The notes beneath the pieces were generated by a model. That model saw only the letters and a program-made list of their open reading frames with translations. It was not told the DNA's origin and ran no database searches. Shown here in pieces: positions 18,190-26,931 of a stretch of DNA of 64,000 nucleotides. The translations under genes and the position numbers were made by a program. Within the stretch, counting starts at the first letter, position 1, and each line of letters opens with the position of its first letter. The DNA is from Chryseobacterium kimseyorum (GTDB lineage: Bacteria > Bacteroidota > Bacteroidia > Flavobacteriales > Weeksellaceae), in assembly GCF_025971945.1 (NCBI RefSeq), contig NZ_JAPDHW010000001.1, positions 1 to 64,000 of the forward strand, given 5' to 3'.

Positions 18190-19290
18190 ATGATGTTTAT
18201 GTCACAAAAAGTAAAATTTTCATCCGCTTCCGGTTCAAGTTTCTATGCAACCGTCAGAAAAAGGGTAGAGCAGTATTTCGTTCAGAATCAGATTAGCCAG
18301 CACGCCAATGCTCAAATGTGGGGCAAAACTAGTTTTTTCCTTATCGGATTTGTCGGAACTTATCTTTTAATCATTTTCGGTCTTACACCGATTTGGATGC
18401 TTCTTCCGCTTTCAGCGATATTGGGTATGTTCAGTGCTTTCGTGGGATTTAATGTATGTCATGATGCAATTCATGGGGCACTTTCTGGCAATAAGAAAGT
18501 GAATAAGATCTTTGGATTTGTTTTTAATCTTGTAGGTGCCAATCCTTATGTATGGAGCATCACGCATAACGTTGTTCACCACACGTATACCAATATTCCC
18601 GGGCACGATGAGGATATTGACGTTGCGCCGGGACTGATCCGTATTTCGGAAGATGATGAAGTAAACGCTATTCAGCGTTACCAGCACTGGTATGCTTTTC
18701 CGCTTTACAGTCTTGCTTCTCTGTCCTGGGTTTTCCGTAAGGATTACAAGAAGTTTTTCCAGAATAAAATTGGAGCACACCGTAATAAACACCCTAAGCG
18801 TGAGTATTTTAATTTGTTTTTCTACAAAGGTCTTTACTATCTTCTCTTTATCATATTGCCACTGTTGGTTCTCGATATCACTTGGTGGCAGTTTATCATA
18901 GGCTTTCTGCTACTGCACATTGCGCAGGGATTAACAATGGGACTGGTTTTTCAGCTTGCACACGTGGTTGAAGGTACAGACTTTCCGGTTCCCAACGAGA
19001 CCGGACAGATTGAAGAAGCCTGGGCAGAACACCAAATGCGGACTACGGCAAATTTCGCTACGCATAACAAGTTCGCGGCATTTTTCCTCGGAGGTCTGAA
19101 CAGGCAAATCGAGCATCACCTTTTTCCAAAGGTCTGCCATATCCATTACGGAGAAATTTCTTTGATTGTCAAAAAAACTGCAGAGGAATTTAACTTACCG
19201 TACATCGAAAATAAGAGTTTCGTATCTGCGTTGAAGTCACATTTTGTAACGCTGAAAAAATTTGGCAAAGAAGCAGCTGCCGTGAATTAA
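18190..19290 (+). CDS. Membrane fatty acid desaturase (acyl-CoA / front-end type)
   Basis: The 366-residue product is a di-iron integral membrane desaturase with three histidine boxes: HDAIHG (from residue 91), HNVVHH (near 127) and QIEHH (near 306). The Q in place of the first His of the third box is the mark of front-end (delta-5/6-type) desaturases. It has hydrophobic pairs of helices at about 45-85 and 205-250. No fused cytochrome b5 domain is present. It inserts a double bond in membrane acyl chains, with electrons from ferredoxin or cytochrome partners encoded elsewhere. Regio-specificity is inferred only from the QxxHH box. It stands alone, with TATCTTAG about 100 bases upstream as a possible -7 element. 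Confidence 0.9.
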   Translation: MMFMSQKVKFSSASGSSFYATVRKRVEQYFVQNQISQHANAQMWGKTSFFLIGFVGTYLLIIFGLTPIWMLLPLSAILGMFSAFVGFNVCHDAIHGALSGNKKVNKIFGFVFNLVGANPYVWSITHNVVHHTYTNIPGHDEDIDVAPGLIRISEDDEVNAIQRYQHWYAFPLYSLASLSWVFRKDYKKFFQNKIGAHRNKHPKREYFNLFFYKGLYYLLFIILPLLVLDITWWQFIIGFLLLHIAQGLTMGLVFQLAHVVEGTDFPVPNETGQIEEAWAEHQMRTTANFATHNKFAAFFLGGLNRQIEHHLFPKVCHIHYGEISLIVKKTAEEFNLPYIENKSFVSALKSHFVTLKKFGKEAAAVN

Positions 19291-19375
19291 ATTAAAATAT
19301 CTGATGGTTATTGCCATAAATGTTGTCACCTTTAGGAAAGGGACTGCTAGAGATGACTTTTATTCATGTATTCAG

Positions 19376-20395
19376 TCAAATCTGTTTATAATCAGATTTG
19401 TTTTTTGCTGTAATATCTTTTGATTTGTAATAGTCCAGCCAGTTTTTAATTCTTCCGACAAACATTTTAAGATAGTTTTCGGTTAAAAATATATTTGACC
19501 AATCAAACCGCTGCGCCTGAACGCCAAGATAAAATACAAAAATAGATGCTCCCGCTTCCGGAATTAGGTTGAGCTCTTTTTCAGATAAATTTCTTTCTGT
19601 AAGATATCCGTCCAGGAAACTTTCAACTTTACTTTCATATTCGTTTTTATCAGTTTCAATGAAAAAAAGCTGTTTACAAAAATATGCAACATCTAAAATC
19701 AGCAATCCATTTCCACAATTATCAAAATCAAAGACAGTGATTTCGTTGTCTTTGTTCACCGCCAGATTATCATACCAAATGTCGAGATGTACGATTCCTT
19801 TTTGATTTTCTGACCAATCACTTTCATTAAATTTCTTGGATATTGTAGAACCAATTTGCTTAAGATATTCCATTTCACTTAAATCGTCAGAAAAATATAA
19901 GTTGAGATGGTTATAAGCTTTATTCAAAAGAATCTCAGGATTGTATGTAGTTCTTTCGATCTTTGTGTCTGCAGTCAGATTATGAATTTTTGCCATCACT
20001 GTACCGATTGCGGCGCAGGTTTCATTTGTCATGAACCGCATTTTTTCACCTTCTGCGAAACTGAAGAGCACCACGTGCCGCAATCCTTCCGGTGCGTTTA
20101 TTTCCTGAATAAAATTTCCATCTCTGTCAGGAAGCGGAAACGAAACTGAAAGATTATTTTTCTTAAGCATCTGCAGAAGTTTCAGTTCCTGCTCAATTTC
20201 AATTTTTGTTCTCCATTGATGACAGTAGACCCTTACAACATATTTTGTACAGGAATCGGAGATAAAATATGTGTGATTAACTCCCGTTCTAAACAGCCTG
20301 CAATCGAAATTATCATGCAATTGATATTTTTCTCGGATAAATTCACCAAGTTCTTGTTGTGATAATGTTGAGGCGGTAACGGGGAAAGTTGTCAT
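19376..20395 (-). CDS. APH-fold phosphotransferase (homoserine kinase II-like)
   Basis: The 339-residue product has the aminoglycoside-phosphotransferase/protein-kinase-like fold. The catalytic loop is HLDIWYDN (near 207) and the metal-binding motif follows as FDFDNCG (near 226), with an N-terminal KYVVRVY nucleotide-lobe strand. Relatives include homoserine kinase type II, choline kinase and many small-molecule kinases, so resistance cannot be assumed. It has no signal peptide. It is a single gene between the convergent desaturase and the co-directional MscS gene. Confidence 0.82.
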   Translation of the reverse strand: MTTFPVTASTLSQQELGEFIREKYQLHDNFDCRLFRTGVNHTYFISDSCTKYVVRVYCHQWRTKIEIEQELKLLQMLKKNNLSVSFPLPDRDGNFIQEINAPEGLRHVVLFSFAEGEKMRFMTNETCAAIGTVMAKIHNLTADTKIERTTYNPEILLNKAYNHLNLYFSDDLSEMEYLKQIGSTISKKFNESDWSENQKGIVHLDIWYDNLAVNKDNEITVFDFDNCGNGLLILDVAYFCKQLFFIETDKNEYESKVESFLDGYLTERNLSEKELNLIPEAGASIFVFYLGVQAQRFDWSNIFLTENYLKMFVGRIKNWLDYYKSKDITAKNKSDYKQI

Positions 20396-20528
20396 TGTCT
20401 GATTGATTTCTTTTGTAAATCTAAAAATTTCTTTCTAAGTTATTTTTTGAGTTTCATGTTATGATAACGCCTATAATATTCAAAAGTCAATTCTTAAAAA
20501 TTTCCAGTTTCGGGGACTGATTTCGGAT

Positions 20529-22862
20529 TTATATGGCGGTCGTCATTAAAATACCCACTCGCGCTAACGCTTTCTGAGTACCGATCATTGCTGTTGTCCG
20601 GGCTTCTAAAGCTAATGATAAATCATCTACCCAGATATGAATTTTAAGACGGACAGAGTTTTCACCGAAGTCATTGACATTGATCGTAGGGGAAGAAATA
20701 GTGGAAATATTCTGATTCGTTGATAACTCTTCCGCAATGACGCTTCTTGCTATATCTAAATCGGAATCGTAAGGTACGCCTATGATAAATTCAATACGCT
20801 TACGTCTGTCCTGCATCGTCCAGTTGATCAGATGTTGAGACAGCAAATCTCCGTTGGGTACAATAATATCTGCGCCATCTGCACTGTGAATTTTGCTGGA
20901 GCGAATACCAATTTCTTTCACAAAGCCGGCTTTCGTTCCGATTTCAATCTGATCTCCGATTTGTATCGGCCTTTCAAAAGCAATGATAACACCCGAAACT
21001 AAGTTGTTGATAATATTCTGCAAGCCAAAACCAATACCGACTCCTAAAGCTCCCAACATTATTGAGACCCGGTCCAAAGGAATTCCTGCTGCAGCGATGG
21101 CAATGAGAAATCCTACCGAATAAATGGCTAGTCTCACCAACAGCATCATTGAATTTAGACCGTTCCGTTTACCTCCGGCTACCGTTTTGTTATATCCAAA
21201 AAAGAAATTGATAAAACCGGAGATAATTGAAGAGATCCAAAGGATAATAAAAAAGATAAATACACTGGCAAGGGTGAATTTGTAACTGCCAATAGCTCGC
21301 TGTTCATACAGGAAAGAGGTTGAAATTTTCATCAGCAGATCATAATAACCTAAGCTTCTTACAAAAGCAACAAAGAATGCCAGACACGCAAGAATCCATA
21401 AATTACGCTGGATGCGGTGCTGGATTTCTTTAAAATTAATGTATTCCGAAATTCTACTCGACTGAAAGGTTTCTGTCTGTAAATAAATAGCTTCAATAAC
21501 AATTCTACAGAAAATCTTTAAGGCAACACCGTATACTAAACACTGTACCGCAGTAATTCCAAATGTTTTTGCAAGCGTGAGGTGACCGGTTATATTGCAG
21601 AGAATAGACAGGAGGAACTGAAAAAGCACAAAAATAAGTAATGCTTTGGCTACCGGCGACTCTTCTAAGATCTTAAAGTATTTCTCTCTGGATTTCAAAA
21701 GGTACCCGCAGATAACGACCATCACCAGACCCATCAACAGTAAAGCCCAACGTTCACCATACGCTGACTCGAGCAGGAGATCATCAATCGCATATCCTGT
21801 CCAGATGATAACAATACCCGTCCAGACCAGTTTAAAAGGTTGATTGATAAATGGGGCAATTAGGAAATACAAAACGATTATTCTTGCAAACTCACAGAGA
21901 TGCAAAAATGACATGGGAGGATTTCCGAAAGACAGAGGCATGTAAGTGAGGAAGCAGAAAATAGAAGACAGCCAGATGCTTCTGCCAATTATATTACTTA
22001 GACTTAAGATAGCAACACTGTCATCCTGATTTTTTATGCGTCTGAGATTATAAGCAAGCCAAATGCTGAGCCCGATGAAAATAAAAAAGTTAAAGAGAAT
22101 AATCCCTGTTCTGCTCTTGAGATAAATGGTGACGATTTTAAATGAAGTTGTTAACGCTTTAATAACAGCGGAATAGAGACTGTTTTTATATGAGCCTGCT
22201 TTTAAAGTGAAAAGACCTGATTCCTCGGCGGAAAACATATCCATTTTTTTGGCGATTCCCATGTAAGTCATATCAGAAATTAAATCCTGAGTCTGATAAT
22301 TATTGATAGAAACTTTGCTGCTCCATAAATTGACGCTTGATAATATTTTATTCTGCTGGTATTTTAAGTTTTTAGCCTCGCTTTTAAGTTCGTCAACCTG
22401 TCCTTTTAAAACCGCATCATTAATACTGACATTTAAATCTTTATCAACTAAAATTTTATTAATCTGTGCATTGCTTGCATTCAGTTTTTTTTGATATTCT
22501 GTTAATTCAATTTCATACGCGTCTAATTTTTCTATCGCCTCATTCAAAAGAATAATCGAACTGTTCAAAGTTCTGATGTTCATATTATTCCGCAGGGAGT
22601 CGAATTTATTTTTGAATCCTGAAATACCTTTTTCCAGTGGAGGAAACTCTTTTTTAATACTTTTTAAATCGTAATTTTTCTTTAAAAGAAAGCTGTTTCG
22701 GTTGATTAAAAGTTTGTAGTTTTCGATCTTATTAACCAATATCGGGGTCTGCAGATCGGTAAGAGTATCAGTTACCACTTTTGCATCAGTCTTTTTTTGA
22801 GCTGGTAATAATTGAAAAATAAATAATACCAAAAGGCTGAGTAATTTTATTTTTGAAATCAT
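20529..22862 (-). CDS. Large MscS-family mechanosensitive channel
   Basis: The 777-residue product has a signal peptide (LLSLLVLFIFQLLPA), an N-terminal periplasmic coiled-coil region (about 25-200), some ten or eleven transmembrane helices (about 240-610) and a C-terminal MscS domain (about 600-777). The pore-lining helix shows the expected small-residue pattern in LGALGVGIGFGLQNIINNLVSG, with VPNGDLLS as the beta-domain mark. This layout resembles the larger MscK/YbdG-like members, which gate on membrane tension and protect against osmotic downshock. It is monocistronic as far as can be seen. Confidence 0.9.
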   Translation of the reverse strand: MISKIKLLSLLVLFIFQLLPAQKKTDAKVVTDTLTDLQTPILVNKIENYKLLINRNSFLLKKNYDLKSIKKEFPPLEKGISGFKNKFDSLRNNMNIRTLNSSIILLNEAIEKLDAYEIELTEYQKKLNASNAQINKILVDKDLNVSINDAVLKGQVDELKSEAKNLKYQQNKILSSVNLWSSKVSINNYQTQDLISDMTYMGIAKKMDMFSAEESGLFTLKAGSYKNSLYSAVIKALTTSFKIVTIYLKSRTGIILFNFFIFIGLSIWLAYNLRRIKNQDDSVAILSLSNIIGRSIWLSSIFCFLTYMPLSFGNPPMSFLHLCEFARIIVLYFLIAPFINQPFKLVWTGIVIIWTGYAIDDLLLESAYGERWALLLMGLVMVVICGYLLKSREKYFKILEESPVAKALLIFVLFQFLLSILCNITGHLTLAKTFGITAVQCLVYGVALKIFCRIVIEAIYLQTETFQSSRISEYINFKEIQHRIQRNLWILACLAFFVAFVRSLGYYDLLMKISTSFLYEQRAIGSYKFTLASVFIFFIILWISSIISGFINFFFGYNKTVAGGKRNGLNSMMLLVRLAIYSVGFLIAIAAAGIPLDRVSIMLGALGVGIGFGLQNIINNLVSGVIIAFERPIQIGDQIEIGTKAGFVKEIGIRSSKIHSADGADIIVPNGDLLSQHLINWTMQDRRKRIEFIIGVPYDSDLDIARSVIAEELSTNQNISTISSPTINVNDFGENSVRLKIHIWVDDLSLALEARTTAMIGTQKALARVGILMTTAI

Positions 22863-23222
22863 AAATTTATAAGAAGGTATTATCGTTCAATGGAAATTAT
22901 GCCAAAGGTAGAGGTTTCTTTTATTTTAAACCTGACGGGCGACTGAAAATCTGATCTTCTTAGTTTGTGTTTTATTTTAAATGAAAAGATGATTGGCAGC
23001 AGTATCTTCTTTTTTTCTGAATATTAAATGCCTAGAAAATTTTCCGTTTAAAAATCACCCCAAAGTGGTATTTCTTTTGACTCTCCGAAAATCTATCTTT
23101 GAACTAACTCAAAAATACAATCAGCAGAAAATGTATAAGAATTAATGTCTAAAAGTTTATTGAAAAAAACTTTTCCATCGTACAACAAAACAACTTGCAG
23201 AAAATTAAAAAACAGAATTACC
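22863..23222. other. Intergenic region upstream of the secreted 152-residue protein
   Basis: These 360 bases include the divergent promoters of the MscS gene and the following plus-strand gene. TATCTTTG at 23094-23101 is a perfect TAnnTTTG -7 element, with TTTG at 23076-23079 upstream. No gene is visible. Confidence 0.5.
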
Positions 23223-23681
23223 ATGAAACAGAAACTATTTTTATTACTCATTTTGTTAAGCAGCTTTGCAATTTATGCTCAGGATTTATCATTAAATCAG
23301 TTGATTGAAATCCAGAAAAAAGATTTAGACTATGCTAAAAAAGTATTGTCAGCAAACGGCTGGGAGTTTTTAGATTACAATAAAGATAACTATGAATCGA
23401 CTTTTGGTTTTCATCCCGACAGTTCAGGAAATGCTGAGAATTATTTTACGTATAAGAACGATCCTGCACAAGGTGTTGAAGTGACCATCGCCGTAAAAAC
23501 AAAAGCATTGTATAATGAGCACAAAAAAGCTCTTTTAGCCAATAAATTTGAATTGATTTCATCAGAACCCAATGGAGATAATACCGTAAGACTGTACGAG
23601 AATTCTACTCATTCAGTTCGTACAATTTCCAGTTATTCCAATGATATCAGTTATTTTATTATTTCTAAGAAAACGGATTAA
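23223..23681 (+). CDS. Small secreted protein, unknown function
   Basis: I do not recognise the family. The frame is open from 23145, but the ATG at 23223 places a clean signal peptide (KLFLLLILLSSFAIYA, cleavage before QDLS) at the N terminus, so that start is preferred. The mature part of about 130 residues looks like a mixed alpha-beta domain: a helix with DLDYAKKVLSANGWEFL, then several beta strands and a helix around NEHKKALLANKF. It is probably periplasmic. It is a single gene under the TATCTTTG promoter at 23094. Confidence 0.75.
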   Translation: MKQKLFLLLILLSSFAIYAQDLSLNQLIEIQKKDLDYAKKVLSANGWEFLDYNKDNYESTFGFHPDSSGNAENYFTYKNDPAQGVEVTIAVKTKALYNEHKKALLANKFELISSEPNGDNTVRLYENSTHSVRTISSYSNDISYFIISKKTD

Positions 23682-24003
23682 GAAATCAGTTTAGACGACC
23701 AGGTTTTCGCATAATTTCTAATCTAAAGTCACAAAATTTGAATAGAGATATTGTGTCATCTCGCTACCTTTGATTGAACACCCATTGTATCAGACTTAAA
23801 GTTTTAATGATGAGCAGTCCCATGGATTTTGTAAATATTTAATCGTTACATTTTAGAATTACCCGATTTCCGGTATTTTATCTACTGAAAACTATTTTTA
23901 TTAGATTTTTTGCTTTCAGTTTATGATAATTATTAACTTTACCTTTCAGTATTTTAGATAAGGCAACTTACCGCAACGACAATCAATAACGACGATTTAA
24001 TAT
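23682..24003. other. Intergenic region upstream of the GAF histidine kinase
   Basis: These 322 bases hold no gene or strong hairpin. A TACCTTTC near 23939 is a weak -7 candidate for the kinase gene. Confidence 0.4.
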
Positions 24004-25212
24004 ATGAGTAACCAATTGGTCTCGACTGATTTTGAAAAAGATATTCAGGAACTTAATAAAATTCCTGCCATAGCTAATATACTGGAGGTGATTTGCAGTA
24101 CTACAGGAATGGGGTTTGCAACGGTCGCGAGAGTTACTGAAGATCGCTGGGTAGCCTGTGTAGTTAATGATAAAATAAAATTTGGACTCACAGCCGGCGG
24201 TGAGCTGAAACTTGAAACGACTCTCTGCCAGGAAGTATTTCAGTTAAATAAAATCATTGCAATTGACCATGTGGATGAAGATCCTATCTATTACAACCAC
24301 CATACTCCTAAATTATATGGTTTACAAAGTTACATTTCCATTCCTATCTTTTTAAGCAACGGTAATTTCTTTGGAACGCTCTGTGCCATTGATCCCAAAC
24401 CTGCACTGGTGAACAATGAAAAAACAATCAATATGTTCAAGCTTTTCGGAGAATTGATTTCATTCCATTTGGATTCGCTGAAAAGTCTGAGTGAGACGCA
24501 GGTCAAGTTGCTTGAAGAACAAAAGAACTCAGAAATTAGAGAACAGTTTATTGCTATACTCGGTCATGATCTCCGCAATCCCGTAAGTGCAATTTCTAAT
24601 GCAGCTCAGCTTTTATTGCGGAGCCCATTAGATGAAAGAAATACAAAACTGGCAATGGTCATTCGGAATTCAACTACGCGCGCGATGGGCTTAATCGAAA
24701 ATATTCTGGATTTTGCACGGGGTAAACTGGGAGAGGGAATTCAGCTGAACTATAACAATATTGAAAGTTTAGAATCTGCATTGAATCAGGTGGTTACTGA
24801 GCTTAGAATAGCTTATCCCGAAACAGAAATAGTGACAGATTTCAAGTTAGAAAATGAGGTCGCGGCAGATTACAGACGGATTGCTCAGTTGTTTTCAAAT
24901 CTTCTGGGAAATGCAATTACTCATGGAGAGAAAACGACTCCCGTGAAAGTGACAGCCAAAACGGGGCTGGATGTATTTGAACTCTGTGTTATCAATAAAG
25001 GTAAAAAAATCACGGAAGAGACTCAGAAACATCTTTTTAAACCATTTTCCAGAGGAAAGATTCATCATGGACAGGAAGGTTTGGGATTAGGTCTTTACAT
25101 CGCAAATGAAATTGCTGATTCTCATGGAGGTGCTATTCTTGTTGCTTCAAGTGATGAGGAAACCTGCTTCACATTCCGGTTTAAGCCTCAGGTTACTATA
25201 TCCAACGATTAA
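24004..25212 (+). CDS. GAF-domain sensor histidine kinase
   Basis: The 402-residue product is a cytoplasmic two-component kinase without transmembrane helices. An N-terminal GAF domain (about 15-155; SYISIPIFLSNGNFFGTLCAID is its end, quoted as two parts YISIPIFL and FFGTLCAID) is followed by a HisKA helix with phospho-acceptor His188 in LGHDLRNPVSAI, then a HATPase domain with the N box NLLGNAITHG and G box GLGLGLYIANEI. It resembles the many bacterial GAF kinases that may bind a chromophore or small molecule; no conserved bilin cysteine is evident. No response regulator is adjacent, so it is an orphan kinase here. Confidence 0.9.
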   Translation: MSNQLVSTDFEKDIQELNKIPAIANILEVICSTTGMGFATVARVTEDRWVACVVNDKIKFGLTAGGELKLETTLCQEVFQLNKIIAIDHVDEDPIYYNHHTPKLYGLQSYISIPIFLSNGNFFGTLCAIDPKPALVNNEKTINMFKLFGELISFHLDSLKSLSETQVKLLEEQKNSEIREQFIAILGHDLRNPVSAISNAAQLLLRSPLDERNTKLAMVIRNSTTRAMGLIENILDFARGKLGEGIQLNYNNIESLESALNQVVTELRIAYPETEIVTDFKLENEVAADYRRIAQLFSNLLGNAITHGEKTTPVKVTAKTGLDVFELCVINKGKKITEETQKHLFKPFSRGKIHHGQEGLGLGLYIANEIADSHGGAILVASSDEETCFTFRFKPQVTISND

Positions 25213-25757
25213 ATTCTTGATCTAATTAAATCCATAATGTAGATTTTCAATAAACATCTTCCTTAAATTTTAATAACGGAAGTAATTCTTCTTTGTCTGG
25301 TAAAATACCATAGACTTAAAAAAGTTGAATTTTACTTTTATAAAAGCAAAAAGATGAGTTTGTTGAATTGTTCTGTAAGTTATTCTGCATCTAAAATTTT
25401 GCAATCAAAATTTGTGAAATGTGACACTCATTTCAGTTTTACGCAAACAAATATTAAAAGTAATATTTCAATAAAAAAGTTTGCCATATAAAACTCAGAA
25501 AATAAGAGGTGGAATTTTTTTTAAATGGTATTAAGTCGGCATGAAAAATGATGTTGCATGATTAATTTTTAAGAAGGCTTAAGACGGTATTTGTCAAAGC
25601 AAAGTTGACAGTAATTCAATAACTTCGATTAATCAGTAATATTGGTAATTCAATCAGTAATCTGTATAAGTAATCCCTGATAATGTTTCACGAGATTTGT
25701 ACAGACTGTGATTCTTTTTAAAGATCAGTTTCATAATTCATTCTAAAAATACATAAA
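25213..25757. other. 545-bp upstream region of the molybdoenzyme operon
   Basis: No gene is visible in this A/T-rich gap. AATCAGTAAT occurs at 25631-25640 and again at 25652-25661, exactly 21 bp apart. GTAAT occurs four times between 25636 and 25674. These may be operator sites for the long downstream operon. Confidence 0.5.
25631..25674. promoter_or_regulatory. Clustered AATCAGTAAT / GTAAT repeats, putative operator
   Basis: Two identical 10-bp repeats stand 21 bp apart (two helical turns), with further GTAAT motifs at 25645 and 25670. They lie 84-127 bases before the first gene of the molybdoenzyme operon. Function is inferred. Confidence 0.35.
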
Positions 25758-26231
25758 ATGGCCATAACTACACTAAAAATTAATAAAAAAGATTATACGG
25801 TAGATGCCGACGAAAACATGCCGCTTCTTTGGGCAATTCGGGATCTCGCTGGCCTTACAGGTACAAAATTCGGATGTGGAGTAGCACAGTGTGGCGCTTG
25901 TGTGATTCACTTAGATGGCGAAGCGGTGCGGTCCTGTGTGACGAAGGTCAAGCGGGCAGAAGGGAAGAGCATCACCACAATAGAAGGACTGTCTGAAAAT
26001 AACGATCATCCTGTGCAAAAGGCATGGCAGGAAATCGATGTTCCTCAGTGTGGTTACTGTCATTCCGGTCAGATTATGTCAGCAGTAGTTTTGTTGAGAG
26101 AAAATCCGAATCCAACTGATGTAGATATCGATAATGCAATGTCAGGAAATATTTGCCGTTGCGGAACTTATCCAAGGATACGTCATGCAATTAAAATCGC
26201 CGCCGAACTTCAACGTGAGAAAGGAAAATAG
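25758..26231 (+). CDS. 2Fe-2S subunit of an isoquinoline-1-oxidoreductase-like enzyme
   Basis: The 157-residue product is the small iron-sulfur subunit of a xanthine oxidase family enzyme. The N-terminal plant-type cluster uses Cys40, 45, 48 and 60, and the C-terminal helical cluster uses Cys98, 101, 133 and 135 (QCGYCHSGQ and CRCGTYPR). It passes electrons from the molybdenum site. The CHSGQ variant and the lack of a FAD subunit gene next to it point to the IorAB type, which gives electrons to a cytochrome rather than to NAD. It has no Tat signal and would be carried across the membrane with its partner. First gene of the long molybdenum operon. Confidence 0.9.
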   Translation: MAITTLKINKKDYTVDADENMPLLWAIRDLAGLTGTKFGCGVAQCGACVIHLDGEAVRSCVTKVKRAEGKSITTIEGLSENNDHPVQKAWQEIDVPQCGYCHSGQIMSAVVLLRENPNPTDVDIDNAMSGNICRCGTYPRIRHAIKIAAELQREKGK

Positions 26232-26284
26232 TAAAAGACTTTTTGATTAATCGAGTTTCACAGCGAAGAAAAATACATAGAAAG

Positions 26285-26920
26285 ATGAATATGTTAAAAA
26301 ATAAAATACCTGCAGTAATCTTAGTGGTCCTTCTCTGTTCTGTTGGGATCTATGCTTATACCTCGCAGAGAGTGCATAGGCCTATTGCAACATCGCAAGT
26401 AGAAAAGAAGATATTTTCTGCTAAAAAAGACAGCGTAGCATCTGTAAAAGCATTCGAAAAAGTGTATGCTGTATTGATGAGTCCGCGGTGTATGAACTGT
26501 CATCCGAGTGGCGATATTCCACTGCAGGGAGACGACAGCCATATCCATACCATGCAGCCCAAACGTGGTGTTGACGGAAAAGGACTTTATGCGATGAAGT
26601 GTACCAACTGTCATCAGCCGGAAAATACTCCCGGACCTCACACGCCACCGGGAAATCCTAACTGGCATCTGCCACCTGCCAATATGAAGATGGTGTTTCA
26701 GGGCAGAACCGCCCACCAGCTTGCAAAACAACTGATTGATCCTAAACAGAATGGCAACAAGGATATAAAAAAACTCATTGAGCATGCCGATGATGGTCTT
26801 GTACTCGCAGGATGGAAACCAGCAGAAGGTCTGAAACTGCCGCCAATGAGTCATGCAGAATTTAAAAAAGCCTGGATTACATGGCTTGAAACCGGAGCTT
26901 ACGCACCTCAACCTAATTAA
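26285..26920 (+). CDS. Membrane-anchored di-haem cytochrome c
   Basis: The 211-residue product has an N-terminal signal-anchor (IPAVILVVLLCSVGIYAY) and two haem-binding motifs, CMNCH (Cys69-His73) and CTNCH (Cys106-His110). It is predicted to face the periplasm. It lies between the two subunits of the IorAB-like hydroxylase, 11 bases before the large subunit, so it is the probable electron acceptor linking the enzyme to the respiratory chain. The frame opens at 26243, but the ATG at 26285 gives a normal signal-anchor. Confidence 0.88.
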   Translation: MNMLKNKIPAVILVVLLCSVGIYAYTSQRVHRPIATSQVEKKIFSAKKDSVASVKAFEKVYAVLMSPRCMNCHPSGDIPLQGDDSHIHTMQPKRGVDGKGLYAMKCTNCHQPENTPGPHTPPGNPNWHLPPANMKMVFQGRTAHQLAKQLIDPKQNGNKDIKKLIEHADDGLVLAGWKPAEGLKLPPMSHAEFKKAWITWLETGAYAPQPN

Positions 26921-26931
26921 ATTAAATCGAT

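Noticed and set aside
19376..20395. Aminoglycoside resistance gene
   Set aside because: The fold is shared with many small-molecule kinases, and nothing in the sequence or context points to aminoglycosides.
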